Shown piece by piece: positions 50,017 to 59,504 of a stretch of DNA of 64,000 nucleotides. How positions within the stretch are numbered: position 1 is the stretch's first letter; the number at the start of each line of letters is the position of its first letter. The stretch is from NCBI GenBank assembly GCA_000509225.1, contig BAOK01000001.1:2340914-2404913 (forward strand), given 5' to 3'. The stretch comes from Parvibaculaceae bacterium Mf 1.05b.01. GTDB lineage: Bacteria; Pseudomonadota; Alphaproteobacteria; Parvibaculales; Parvibaculaceae. Made by a program: the position numbers and the translations under genes. The notes below the pieces were generated by a model. That model saw only the letters and a program-made list of their open reading frames with translations, had not been told where the DNA came from and made no database searches.

Positions 50017-52905
50017 ATGTCTGATTTTTCTGCCCCCGATTCTTCCGCCTCCGACGCTTCCGGTGAAGACGAAGCGTCCGCGACGCTCATTGCCGCCGTG
50101 CCCCTTCCCGGCGGCGGCGCCATCGGTGTGTCCGATGACGGGGAAGTTGTGGAATGGAATGCCGAAGAGGCAATTGCCGCGCTGGCAGAACAACCGCTTC
50201 TTCTCTGCCATCGCCGGTTTACCGCGAGACGCGCGGCAGGGGCCGCCGGGCGCCGGGGCGCTGCCAATGGCAGGAGCCTCTACCCCGGCCTCTATGACGT
50301 CTTGGAACTCTTTGCATTTGTTCGTCCTGCCCAGTTTTGCGTACCCACGCCAGCAGGACTTGCTCAACAGGTAGGGCTTTCCGCGCCAACCAATTCAGAA
50401 GAAGCAGCCCTCACGCTCCACCTCATCACCAAAGCCCTGCTCAGCGAGCTGCAAAACCCAGCCTATCCGGACCGGGAAGAAACGGTCCGGATGGCAAAGG
50501 CCCTGATGGACACTGGCTGGCCATGGGCACCCTTGGTTACCAGCGCCCTTGGTGATCTCGCACCAAACTCAGTCGCGGCTGCACGGGCCCGGCTCGACAT
50601 CTGGTCACACCTGGAGGAATGGGAAGATCAACCGCCACCCCCACCACCCGGTGCCCTGCCCGTCGATCCGGACGCTGCGAGAGAGCGGCTGCAGCGCTTA
50701 ACCGGTGCCGATGCAGAAGAACGGGAACAACAGGCTGCTTACACTGCAACAGCAGCCAAAGCATTTCTCCCGCGGGAAACGGCAGGTGCGCCCCAATTGC
50801 TGTTGGCAGAGGCTGGCACCGGAACGGGCAAAACGCTGGGATATATTGCACCGGCGAGCCTCTGGGCCGAACAGAATGACGGCACGGTCTGGCTCTCGAC
50901 CTACACCAAAAACCTTCAACGCCAACTTGACCAGGAACTCACCCGCCTTTTCCCCGACCCAAAGGAGAAGGAAGAAAAAAGCGTCATCCGAAAAGGACGT
51001 GAGAACTATCTCTGTCTGCTCAATCTTGAAGAAACCGCTGGCGGACTGCTGACAGGCACACAAGGGACCGCAGCCATCCTCATGGCACGGTGGGCCCGCT
51101 ATAGCCGCGACGGGGACATGGTTGGCGGCGATTTCCCCGCCTGGCTGCCAGGTGCCATGGGCGCAGAAAGCGTTGCAGCTGGCCTCACTGATCGACGCGG
51201 CGAGTGCTCCTATTCAGCCTGTGCCCACTACAAAAAGTGTTTTATTGAAAAGGCCGTTCGCAAGGCACGTCGCGCGCAAATCGTCGTTGCGAACCATGCT
51301 TTGATCATGATCCAGGCAGCACTGGATCACACGCTCACACGGCCGGACTCAGCGCCGCCAAGCGGGGAAATTGCTGGTGGGGCTGAGGATGATGAGCCCA
51401 TGAACCTGTATGCGAGGCGTCATATTGTTTTTGACGAAGGGCATCATCTTTTTGATGCGGCGGACAGCGCCTTTTCTTCCTTCCTGAGTGGACGGGAAAT
51501 GTCGGAGCTCAGACGATGGACAAGAGGCCCAGAAGATGGACGTCGCCGGCGGAGTCGCGGTCTACAAGACCGGGTAAGTGACCTTCTGGCCGGCGATGAA
51601 GAGGGAGAAGGCCTCCTAGACGCGGCGACACGGGCGGCGGCGGCACTGCCGTCCTCTGGATGGCTCGCGCGCCTGGGATCTGATGCCAGCAAAGGTCCGG
51701 CAGAGGGGTTTTTGACCGCTGTCCGACATGTTGTGCTGGCGCGGTCTGATTATCCCGACAATCTCTATTCGCTTGAGTCTGATTTACGTCCGGCACATGA
51801 AGAGCTGAGCGCGGCGGCTGCAAATCTTGATGTTGCCCTTGCGAAGCTCGGGCGCTCTTTCAGTTCCCTTTCTGATTGTCTGCGGCGTCTTATGGATGCG
51901 CATAACGAGACGCTCGACACATCAACAAAAACGCGGATGGATGCCGCGATCCGCGGTCTTGACCGTCGCGGCCGGGCGACGCTTCCTGCGTGGCGCATGA
52001 TGCTCTCAGACTTGATGAGCGATCCCAAGGAAGCGTTTGTCGATTGGCTCTCGATTGAGCGTATCGGTGGGACAGATTTTGACGTTGGCCTGCACCGACA
52101 TTGGGTAGACCCAAGCGAACCCTTCGCTGAGGCCGTCCTGCAACCTCTGCACGGAGGCCTTATCACATCTGCGACACTTAGAGACCGAACCTCACCGGAC
52201 GATGACCCTGATGATGGCTGGCAAACGGCAGAAGTCAGGACCGGCGCAACGCATCTCCCTACCCCTGTGGAACGCGCTCACTTCACCTCGCCTTTCGACT
52301 ACGCCGCGCAATCGCGCATCTTTGTGGTGCAGGATGTTGCCCGCGACAGCGCCGACCAAGTCGCCAGCGCCTATCGCGATCTCTTTTTGAACGCTGGCGG
52401 TGGTGGGCTTGGCTTGTTCACCGCGGTCAATCGGTTGCGGGCTGTTTACAGCAAGCTTGTTGAGCCTTTGGAAACAGCGGGCCTGCCACTCTATGCGCAG
52501 CATATTGATGCTATCGATACCGGCACGTTGGTCGATATTTTTCGGGCGGAAGAAAAATCATGCCTGTTGGGAACTGATGCGGTTCGCGACGGTGTCGATG
52601 TGCCGGGTGCCTCGCTGCGGCTCATCGTGCTCGATCGTACGCCCTGGCCCCGCCCCGACATTCTCTATAAAGCGCGGCGGGCTGCCTTTGGTGGCGGTCG
52701 ATATACCGACATGATCACCCGGCTGCGTCTGCAGCAGGCGTTTGGGCGGTTGGTGCGGACAGCGACGGATAAAGGGGTCTTCGTGCTCCTCGATAACCGT
52801 TTGCCGACGCGGCTAACGAGCGCCTTTCCACCAGAAACACCGATTGAGCGTCTCAGCCTTGCTGAAACAATCGTTGAAATGCGGAAGTTCCTCACAGAGC
52901 CCTGA
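50017..52905 (+). CDS. DinG/YoaA-type ATP-dependent DNA helicase
   Basis: 962 residues. Walker A AEAGTGTGKTLGY near 265-277, an Fe-S region with Cys in ENYLCLL and GECSYSACAHYKKC, motif II IVFDEGHHLFDA, and a C-terminal LQQAFGRLVRTATDKGVF motif VI. This is the XPD-like DinG family, 5'-3' helicases that resolve R-loops and damaged forks. A long N-terminal extension of roughly 250 residues is specific to the alphaproteobacterial branch. Confidence 0.9.
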   Translation: MSDFSAPDSSASDASGEDEASATLIAAVPLPGGGAIGVSDDGEVVEWNAEEAIAALAEQPLLLCHRRFTARRAAGAAGRRGAANGRSLYPGLYDVLELFAFVRPAQFCVPTPAGLAQQVGLSAPTNSEEAALTLHLITKALLSELQNPAYPDREETVRMAKALMDTGWPWAPLVTSALGDLAPNSVAAARARLDIWSHLEEWEDQPPPPPPGALPVDPDAARERLQRLTGADAEEREQQAAYTATAAKAFLPRETAGAPQLLLAEAGTGTGKTLGYIAPASLWAEQNDGTVWLSTYTKNLQRQLDQELTRLFPDPKEKEEKSVIRKGRENYLCLLNLEETAGGLLTGTQGTAAILMARWARYSRDGDMVGGDFPAWLPGAMGAESVAAGLTDRRGECSYSACAHYKKCFIEKAVRKARRAQIVVANHALIMIQAALDHTLTRPDSAPPSGEIAGGAEDDEPMNLYARRHIVFDEGHHLFDAADSAFSSFLSGREMSELRRWTRGPEDGRRRRSRGLQDRVSDLLAGDEEGEGLLDAATRAAAALPSSGWLARLGSDASKGPAEGFLTAVRHVVLARSDYPDNLYSLESDLRPAHEELSAAAANLDVALAKLGRSFSSLSDCLRRLMDAHNETLDTSTKTRMDAAIRGLDRRGRATLPAWRMMLSDLMSDPKEAFVDWLSIERIGGTDFDVGLHRHWVDPSEPFAEAVLQPLHGGLITSATLRDRTSPDDDPDDGWQTAEVRTGATHLPTPVERAHFTSPFDYAAQSRIFVVQDVARDSADQVASAYRDLFLNAGGGGLGLFTAVNRLRAVYSKLVEPLETAGLPLYAQHIDAIDTGTLVDIFRAEEKSCLLGTDAVRDGVDVPGASLRLIVLDRTPWPRPDILYKARRAAFGGGRYTDMITRLRLQQAFGRLVRTATDKGVFVLLDNRLPTRLTSAFPPETPIERLSLAETIVEMRKFLTEP

Positions 52906-53083
52906 TTGTCCGGACCCTTCTCAGACCTTGCCCTTCTGCTCTGCGCTTCGAAGGTTTTTCGCCTATTTGGTCGCATTTTCGGGCCACAAAAATCTCGCAA
53001 CTTTTGCTGAAAATGCTCTAAGTTGCGGGTCCTTGCCCGCATGCCCTCTCCGGCGCGGCGTATTCCAGAAATAGGCTAGCTTT

Positions 53084-53497
53084 ATGTCGCAGACGATTAA
53101 TCCTCATACCGCTCTCATCTACGTGATGGTGACCATGTCCGCTGTTGATGCGGCCATCAGTGACAATGAAACGCGGAAAATCGGCAATATCGTCACAAAC
53201 CTGCCTGTCTTTAAGGACTTCAATGCAGATCGTCTCCTGGGCGTTGCCGAAGAATGCGCCGCAATCCTGGCAGAAGATGGGGGGCTTGATGCTGTGTTCG
53301 GGCTCGCCCGCGACGCGCTGCCACCTCATATGTACGAAACGGCGTATGCCCTGGCGGTAGATGTTGCTGCGGCTGATCTGGCTGTAGGGCAGGAAGAACT
53401 TCGCCTGCTTCAGATCCTGCGCGATACGCTCGGTATTGAAAAACTCTCCGCGGCCGCCATCGAGCGCGGCGCCCGGGCACGTCACGCGACCCTATAA
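53084..53497 (+). CDS. TerB-like (tellurite resistance/DjlA-type) protein
   Basis: 137 residues, all helical. LIYVMVTMSAVDAAISDNETRKIGNI (read in parts) and VDVAAADLAVGQEELRLLQIL carry the paired acidic positions (D-x-x-I-x-x-x-E) of TerB domains. Such proteins bind metal ions and are linked to membrane stress. No other ter genes lie nearby. Confidence 0.85.
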   Translation: MSQTINPHTALIYVMVTMSAVDAAISDNETRKIGNIVTNLPVFKDFNADRLLGVAEECAAILAEDGGLDAVFGLARDALPPHMYETAYALAVDVAAADLAVGQEELRLLQILRDTLGIEKLSAAAIERGARARHATL

Positions 53498-53542
53498 GAG
53501 CCAAACCGAGAGCAGCAGAGATCAACAATCCGGGGACAGGCG

Positions 53543-54364
53543 ATGGAGGAAGCTCTTCTAAGCGTTGAACCAACGCTTCGCGTGAGTGTTTTCCTGGGTG
53601 TCTTGGGCATTATGGGAGCATGGGAATATCTTGCCCCTAAGCGCCCGCCCGCCTTCTCCAAGCTAAGGCGCTGGTCCACAAATCTTGGCCTTAGCATTGT
53701 AAATGGTCTGATGCTGCGTATTCTCGTCCCTGTTTTGGCTGTGGGCGCCGCAGCATGGGCTGAAGGTCAATCTATTGGTCTGCTCACCTTTCTGGAGCTG
53801 CCTTTCCTGGTCTCCTGCGTCCTGGCATTTGTTCTTCTTGATCTGCTGATCTATGCGCAGCATGTGCTGTTTCATCACGTCCCGGTCTTTTGGCGGCTTC
53901 ACCAGGTCCACCACGCGGATCCCGATATTGACACCTCGACGGGCATTCGCTTCCATCCGATCGAGATCCTGCTGAGCATGGGGATCAAAATAGGTGCGGT
54001 CGTGCTGCTCGGCGCGCCAGCCGTCGCGGTCATCCTCTTTGAGATCGTGTTGAATGCAACCTCCCTCTTCAACCATGGGAATGTGCGGCTTGCAGGTTGG
54101 CTTGACCGTCTCATCCGGCAGGTTTTTGTCACCCCGGACATGCACCGGGTGCACCACTCCGTTATCCAACAGGAAACCGACAGCAATTTCGGTTTCAACT
54201 TCTCCCTTTGGGACCGTCTTTTCGGTACATACAGGGAAGCTCCCGAGATGGGTCATCTTGAGATGGAAATAGGGCTCAGGGAATTCCGCGATGAGGGTCC
54301 GACGCGGATCACCTGGAGCCTGGGCTTGCCTTTCCGGCCGCTGCATGGGAAAGACGGGTCATGA
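53543..54364 (+). CDS. Sterol desaturase/fatty acid hydroxylase family protein
   Basis: 273 residues, four hydrophobic helices, with the three histidine clusters that bind the di-iron site: HVLFHHVPVFWRLHQVHH, FNHGN and HRVHHS. It oxidises a lipid substrate in the membrane using O2. Downstream gene overlaps by four bases (ATGA). Whether it acts on fatty acids, carotenoids or hopanoids is not known. Confidence 0.9.
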   Translation: MEEALLSVEPTLRVSVFLGVLGIMGAWEYLAPKRPPAFSKLRRWSTNLGLSIVNGLMLRILVPVLAVGAAAWAEGQSIGLLTFLELPFLVSCVLAFVLLDLLIYAQHVLFHHVPVFWRLHQVHHADPDIDTSTGIRFHPIEILLSMGIKIGAVVLLGAPAVAVILFEIVLNATSLFNHGNVRLAGWLDRLIRQVFVTPDMHRVHHSVIQQETDSNFGFNFSLWDRLFGTYREAPEMGHLEMEIGLREFRDEGPTRITWSLGLPFRPLHGKDGS

Positions 54365-54885
54365 AACGTCTCTGCCTCATGCGCCACGCCAAATCTGACT
54401 GGAACCAGCCGGAAACCGAAGACTCCCAGCGCACCCTCAATGGGCGCGGTGTAAAATCCGCCGCATTTCTCGCAGGGTTTATCGTCGATAAGGGATGGAC
54501 GCCTGATCACGCTTTGTGTTCAACGGCCGTTCGCGCCCGCTCGACCATTAAACCGTTGGCCGAAACGCTGCAGGACAGGTGCGCTATTGAGTATCGTGAC
54601 GATCTCTACATGGCGATGCCCGGCACATTGTTGAATGCAGTGCACTGGCTGGACGATACAAACGAAACTGTTCTTATCGTTGCGCACAATCCTGGTCTGG
54701 AGATGCTTGCCGTTGCGCTGGCAGACAAGGACAGCAAGGATCTGTCGGCGCGCATGGCCGATCACTACCCGACTGGTGCGCTGGCCGTTTTTCAGTTTGA
54801 TGTAGATAAATGGTCAGACGTCAAAGAAGGTACCGGCCGGGTTGTGTTTTACGGCAAGCCACGCGAGTTGATGAAGATCAGCTAA
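54361..54885 (+). CDS. SixA-like histidine phosphatase
   Basis: 174 residues of phosphoglycerate-mutase-like fold. The catalytic RHA is in LCLMRHAKSDW, the second His in LIVAHNPGLEML, as in SixA. SixA dephosphorylates phospho-histidine domains, such as HPt modules or the nitrogen PTS. It is coupled to the hydroxylase gene. Confidence 0.88.
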   Translation: MKRLCLMRHAKSDWNQPETEDSQRTLNGRGVKSAAFLAGFIVDKGWTPDHALCSTAVRARSTIKPLAETLQDRCAIEYRDDLYMAMPGTLLNAVHWLDDTNETVLIVAHNPGLEMLAVALADKDSKDLSARMADHYPTGALAVFQFDVDKWSDVKEGTGRVVFYGKPRELMKIS

Positions 54886-54982
54886 TCGCTGCAGCCGACC
54901 GCGTTCAACCTGAACCTAAAAAGGCGCTGAGATTACGCGTTTTTTTTGCCCTTTTGACGACGTTTGTGAAACGCCAGACGCT

Positions 54983-56158
54983 TTAGAAAATCGACCCACT
55001 GAAATAGCGGTTGGAGAGCCTCGCACTTGTCCCATCCTCGAGCATGTCTTGAAGCTGTGCGTTGAGCGCGTCGAGCAAGCCCATCTCTTCGTCCTGGACA
55101 ACGAGACCTATCCCTTCACCAAAGAACGCTTCATCGGTGATCGGGTTTCCTAGAGTTGTGCAGCAGCCCTGCTCCTTAATCCATCTCAGCATTGCCGCAT
55201 TGTCCCCAAAAGCTGCTTCGACCTTTCCATCTGCAACATGCTGCAACGCTTCTGACAGGGAACGCGTCTTCACAAGGCTGACCTCGGCATATTGAGCCTG
55301 GAGGTAGGCCTCATGAACGCTTCCGCCCTGCACGGCAATCTGGGAGCCGGCAACCCGCAAAAGCCCCGGCCCCGCAATGCCTGCGCCTTTGGAGGTCACA
55401 AATCGTCCCCGCGACCCATAATAAGGATTGGAGAATATGACCCCTTGAGGTTTGGTTGAGGGGATCCGCATGGAGGCAGCAATGAGATCAATGTCTCCAC
55501 GTCGCAGCGAGGGCATCAAGTCGGACCAGGGCTTCACTACAAAGGCACACTGCCTTTCAAGGCGGCGGCACAATTCCTTTGCGACATCAATATCAAAACC
55601 CGCAGGTTTGCCATCACTATTCAGATAGTTGAACGGCGCAAAGGCACCTTCCGTTGCAACCACAAGCGGCGGGGCGTGTTCCTCACCTGCTTCCTGCTCC
55701 CCACCAATCTGAGCGAGGGGGGGCTCTTCAACTACGACCGGTTCAATCGCAGTTGGTTCAACTGCACCGGTTTCAGTTTCAATTTTTCTTGGTGCAGGAA
55801 GCGGGATTGGCGCGTCAGGCGCGGCGACAAGGCCGATGTCACCGTGGAGCGGGGCCGGCTCGCCATGTTCTGCCTCCTGGTGGGTAGGTGCTTCTACCTC
55901 ACGCGATTCAGGCTCACTGACCGCTGTCGGGTTGTTCGTTAAGTCAGCCGGTGGCAAGAATTCATTCTGCGAAGCGGAGACGGGTTCGTCTGCGCTTGCT
56001 CCCTCAAGAGCGCTTTCGAGCGCAGGGTTGATGTCGCCCGATGCTTCGGCGGTCCTGCCGTCAGGCCCGGTTCCCACAGGCGTGCCTTCGATAACGATCG
56101 CAACTGCGCCGCTTAAAAGCACAACAGCCAGCAGGTTTATGAGAAGAAGCCAACGCAT
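54983..56158 (-). CDS. Membrane-anchored family 3 solute-binding protein
   Basis: 391 residues from ATG 56158; TTG 56209 would add 17. One N-terminal helix (WLLLINLLAVVLLSGAVAIV) is followed by about 150 residues of Pro/Glu-rich linker, then a complete SBP_bac_3 domain (GAFAPFNYLNSDGKPAGFDI; GDIDLIAASMRIPSTKPQG). The helix has no obvious cleavage site, so the domain is probably tethered in the periplasm. No ABC permease or ATPase genes are adjacent. It may sense rather than import an amino acid. Confidence 0.8.
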   Translation of the reverse strand: MRWLLLINLLAVVLLSGAVAIVIEGTPVGTGPDGRTAEASGDINPALESALEGASADEPVSASQNEFLPPADLTNNPTAVSEPESREVEAPTHQEAEHGEPAPLHGDIGLVAAPDAPIPLPAPRKIETETGAVEPTAIEPVVVEEPPLAQIGGEQEAGEEHAPPLVVATEGAFAPFNYLNSDGKPAGFDIDVAKELCRRLERQCAFVVKPWSDLMPSLRRGDIDLIAASMRIPSTKPQGVIFSNPYYGSRGRFVTSKGAGIAGPGLLRVAGSQIAVQGGSVHEAYLQAQYAEVSLVKTRSLSEALQHVADGKVEAAFGDNAAMLRWIKEQGCCTTLGNPITDEAFFGEGIGLVVQDEEMGLLDALNAQLQDMLEDGTSARLSNRYFSGSIF

Positions 56159-56291
56159 CGGCGGAGAATGCCCAAGGCTCTCCTTGCGGTCCAGCGAACT
56201 TCCAATCAATTCAGCCGCAACGTTAATGGCAGCTACTCAACCTAAGAGTGCAGACGCACGCCAACCTATCTAAACCCTTGTATTGCAATGG

Positions 56292-56308
56292 TTAATAGTA
56301 ATTTTACC
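56292..56308. promoter_or_regulatory. CtrA-like site upstream of the glycosyltransferase gene
   Basis: TTAA-N7-TTTACC, the same variant found before the podJ-like gene. It lies 38-54 bases before the start codon at 56346. Confidence 0.35.
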
Positions 56309-56345
56309 ATGAACTCTTTCGTTCATCTTAAGGGGATCGGTCTGA

Positions 56346-58292
56346 ATGAGGGAGGAAAATGAGACGCCGGGTGACGGTGCAGATTATCAAGGGCATCTGC
56401 GTGGTTTTGACGACGCAGCACCTGCATTTGTTCTCAAACGCCCACAACTCGGCGCGCTGCTCTTGGAGCAAAACGCAGTGTCGCCGGTGGAACTTGCCCA
56501 GGCGCGCAGCAGGCAAGAACAATCCGGTGCGCGCCTTGGCGAAGAACTAATCGGTCACGGAGACGCTCGTGCCTTTGATGTCTACCGGGCACTCGCCGAG
56601 CAGCGAGGCATCCGCTTCGTCAACCTGCTTCTCAGCCCACCAGATCGGCAGTTGCTCGTCGCAGAAGACATCACTTTCTATCTGCAGCACCAATGCCTTC
56701 CCTGGAAGACCGACGGGATGACACCAACCTACGTTGCTGTGGACTTGGAAAAAGCGGCGGCGGCGTTGGAAGAAAAAACGGCGGCTCCTTTTCTGCTGCT
56801 CCAGACTGCGCCGCTCGATATCCTGCGAACAATCCGGGCCACCTTTGGCGGAGAGTTGACCCAACAAGCCCAGCTGGCGCTGCTGGTGGACCAGCCCGAT
56901 GCATCGGCGCGACAGCTCTTGTCCAAAGAAGCAAAGACGATCTGCCTGGTTGGCATTTGTATGTTGCTCGCTTGTACCTTGCTGTTTCCCAGCTGGGTCC
57001 TGCTAACGCTCAACATCGCAACCATCACCGCCTTCATCTCTTTAGCTTCTTTAAGGCTTCTCTCGGCGAATATCGGCCGACAATTGATCTCCAGGGAAGC
57101 GACTAATGTTGACCGTATCAGTGACCGGGACCTCCCTCTCTACACAATTATGGTTCCCCTGCTTCAGGAAGCAGACGTTCTTCCCATACTGATGGATGCC
57201 ATTCAAAAGCTGGATTACCCGCTTGCCAAGCTCGACATCAAACTTGTGTTGGAAGAAACCGATCAGGGAACGATCGACGCAGCACACGATCTGAAGCTTC
57301 CTGGAAATGTTGAACTGATTCTTGTTCCACCATCTCATCCACTCACGAAACCAAAAGCCTGCAATTACGCACTCGCTTTTGCCCGTGGAGAGTTCCTGGT
57401 TGTCTATGACGCTGAAGATATTCCGGGGCCTGCACAACTGCGCGAAGCAGTGCAGGCGTTTCGATCCGGTGGTCTTGGTCTGGCATGCGTGCAAGCCCCC
57501 CTTGCCTACTATAATTGGGATGAGAACTGGCTCACGCGGCACTTCGCAATTGAGTATGCGTCTCTGTTCGATCTCCTTCTCCCGGTTCTTGCGCGATTTG
57601 GACTCCCTTTTCCGCTCGGTGGAACCTCTACTCATTTTCGCACCTACATATTGAAAAAGGTCGGTGCCTGGGACCCTTATAATGTCACCGAAGACGCGGA
57701 CCTGGGCTTCCGGCTTTGCGAGCATGGCTTCAAGACCGGCGTCATATCAACAGCAACCCTCGAAGAGGCAAACTGTGTTTTGCCCAACTGGATACGTCAA
57801 CGGTCCCGGTGGCTGAAAGGGTGGATGCAAACCTACATTGTTCGGATGCGCAAACCGCTACAAACATATGCAGCACTTGGGCCTGCCGGCTTTGTCGTTC
57901 TCCAGATCGTCACGGGCGGCTTCTTATTGTCCGCTCTAGCTCATCCATTGTTCTACATTTTACTCTTATGGATGCTTGTGAACGGCTTCGCCCCCCTGGA
58001 CGGTACCGGCCCCCTGGTCTTAGGTCTGCTCAACTTTGGGGTTCTTTTTGTTGGCTTTGGTGCAGCCATGATCGCAGGCCTTGTTGGCGCGCAGGCACGG
58101 AGGCTCACTGGACTCGGGTGGCATGTGTACACGATGCCGTTCTACTGGCTGCTCATCTCTACAGGCGCCTATAAAGCGCTCTATCAGCTTTTTGCCAGCC
58201 CCCATTATTGGGAAAAGACTGTTCACGGAGTCAGCGCCCAAATGCCCGCCTATGCGGCGCGCGCGCGCCGAGGGCTGTCCGATCGGCAGTAG
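56346..58292 (+). CDS. Family 2 glycosyltransferase fused to an MshEN/GspE N-terminal domain
   Basis: 648 residues. The N-terminal 150 residues show the GspE/MshEN layout (LGALLLEQNAVSPVELAQAR, GARLGEELIGHG, AEQRGIRFVNLL), a fold known to bind c-di-GMP in some proteins. After a membrane helix pair comes a GT2 domain with VYDAEDIPGP, EDADLGFRL and RQRSRWLKGWMQTY (QxxRW type), then about four helices. It probably makes a membrane-exported polysaccharide. The receiver proteins just downstream may regulate it. Confidence 0.85.
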   Translation: MREENETPGDGADYQGHLRGFDDAAPAFVLKRPQLGALLLEQNAVSPVELAQARSRQEQSGARLGEELIGHGDARAFDVYRALAEQRGIRFVNLLLSPPDRQLLVAEDITFYLQHQCLPWKTDGMTPTYVAVDLEKAAAALEEKTAAPFLLLQTAPLDILRTIRATFGGELTQQAQLALLVDQPDASARQLLSKEAKTICLVGICMLLACTLLFPSWVLLTLNIATITAFISLASLRLLSANIGRQLISREATNVDRISDRDLPLYTIMVPLLQEADVLPILMDAIQKLDYPLAKLDIKLVLEETDQGTIDAAHDLKLPGNVELILVPPSHPLTKPKACNYALAFARGEFLVVYDAEDIPGPAQLREAVQAFRSGGLGLACVQAPLAYYNWDENWLTRHFAIEYASLFDLLLPVLARFGLPFPLGGTSTHFRTYILKKVGAWDPYNVTEDADLGFRLCEHGFKTGVISTATLEEANCVLPNWIRQRSRWLKGWMQTYIVRMRKPLQTYAALGPAGFVVLQIVTGGFLLSALAHPLFYILLLWMLVNGFAPLDGTGPLVLGLLNFGVLFVGFGAAMIAGLVGAQARRLTGLGWHVYTMPFYWLLISTGAYKALYQLFASPHYWEKTVHGVSAQMPAYAARARRGLSDRQ

Positions 58293-58405
58293 CTGCTCAT
58301 AAACCTTCAGTTAACGCGTCCACCAATATACTCTCATAACGGGTGGCTTTCCGTCTCTAAACGTTTCACGTGTATCGAAGAGACGTATTGCTAGAAGGCT
58401 GCCCG

Positions 58406-58897
58406 ATGCGTGATTTCGACCTTTCGCCGCTCTCGTTTTTGGTCGTTGATGACAACCACCACATGATTTCTATTCTCCGGGAATTGCTGCGGGCCCTAGG
58501 CGCGGGAACCGTGCACGATGCCCGCGATGCAGCAGATGCCTTTGAGATTGTTCGCTCGTCACCGATAGACGTCGCGATCGTAGATTATTTGATGGAACCA
58601 CTTGATGGTCTGGATTTCATCCGCCTTATCCGTACGGCAAAGGATAGTTACGATCCAGAGCTCCCTATCCTGTTGCTGACAGCCCACACAGAGCGCGCGC
58701 GCATCCAAGAAGCGCGAGATGCAGGGGCAAGCGACGTTGTTGGCAAGCCAATCTCCGCACAAAGACTTTATCAGCGCATCCAAGCGATGCTGAAGATCAA
58801 CAGACGGTTTATCAAGACACCGCATTACACCGGACCGGACAGACGCCGAGACCGGCCAAAACCACATTCAGGCCCGGACCGGCGTGAGGATGCTTAA
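58406..58897 (+). CDS. Single-domain response regulator, canonical receiver
   Basis: 163 residues from ATG 58406 (AGAAGG upstream). The receiver pocket is complete: VVDDNHHM, phospho-Asp in AIVDYLMEPLDG, Thr in LLLTAHTE, Lys in VVGKPIS. A basic tail follows with GPDRRRDR and GPDRRED. No output domain, so it acts through partners. It follows the glycosyltransferase by 113 bases and precedes a close paralogue. Confidence 0.87.
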   Translation: MRDFDLSPLSFLVVDDNHHMISILRELLRALGAGTVHDARDAADAFEIVRSSPIDVAIVDYLMEPLDGLDFIRLIRTAKDSYDPELPILLLTAHTERARIQEARDAGASDVVGKPISAQRLYQRIQAMLKINRRFIKTPHYTGPDRRRDRPKPHSGPDRREDA

Positions 58898-58989
58898 GGG
58901 AAAGTAAATAGCCCTATGGTAAAATCCTAACAAATGGGTAATTTTTTGCACCTACGCTGGCGCTTCAAGGCTTAACCGGACGGGCGTGC

Positions 58990-59502
58990 ATGAGTAGCTC
59001 AGCAATGGAAGACGTCGATCTCTCAGACCTGCGGTTCGTCATCGCGGAGGAAAACCGCTATATGCTGACCGTGCTTCGGCAGCAGTTGAAAGCTTTCGAA
59101 ATCAAAGAGATCACAGAAGCGCGGGATGGTGACAACGCAGCTCAATTGCTGCACGCCTCGGAAATCGATTTCGCCATTGTGGATAGTGGGATGGCCCCCG
59201 TTGACGGCCTTACCTTCACACGCCATGTGCGCACCGGGAAAGGCATCCCGAACGCAGAACTTCCCATCATCGTGCTTATTGCCCATCCAAGCGTTGACGC
59301 CATTGCCGCCGCCCGCGACGCGGGCGCAACCGAGGTTCTTTGCAAACCGGTCTCGGCGCAGCTGCTTTTCGATCGCATTCAATATGCGATCAAAAACAGC
59401 CGCGATTTTGTCAGGTCCGAGAGCTTTTCCGGGCCAGACCGTCGAAGACGCAAAGACAGCCAGCCCGCTACTGGCGGCGAACGCCGAGACAATCCTGCTT
59501 AG
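58990..59502 (+). CDS. Single-domain receiver paralogue with altered acidic pocket
   Basis: 170 residues, clearly related to the preceding protein, including the tail (SGPDRRRRK). Phospho-Asp (FAIVDSGMAPVDG) and Lys (EVLCKPVS) are kept, but the metal-binding DD is EE (VIAEENRY) and the switch Thr is Ile (IVLIAHPS). Phosphorylation may be weak or the protein constitutively in one state. It probably arose by duplication. Confidence 0.85.
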   Translation: MSSSAMEDVDLSDLRFVIAEENRYMLTVLRQQLKAFEIKEITEARDGDNAAQLLHASEIDFAIVDSGMAPVDGLTFTRHVRTGKGIPNAELPIIVLIAHPSVDAIAAARDAGATEVLCKPVSAQLLFDRIQYAIKNSRDFVRSESFSGPDRRRRKDSQPATGGERRDNPA

Positions 59503-59504
59503 TT

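Noticed and set aside
53084-53497. Tellurite-resistance (ter) cluster
   Set aside because: A lone TerB-like gene without terC, terD, terE or terZ does not make a ter system.
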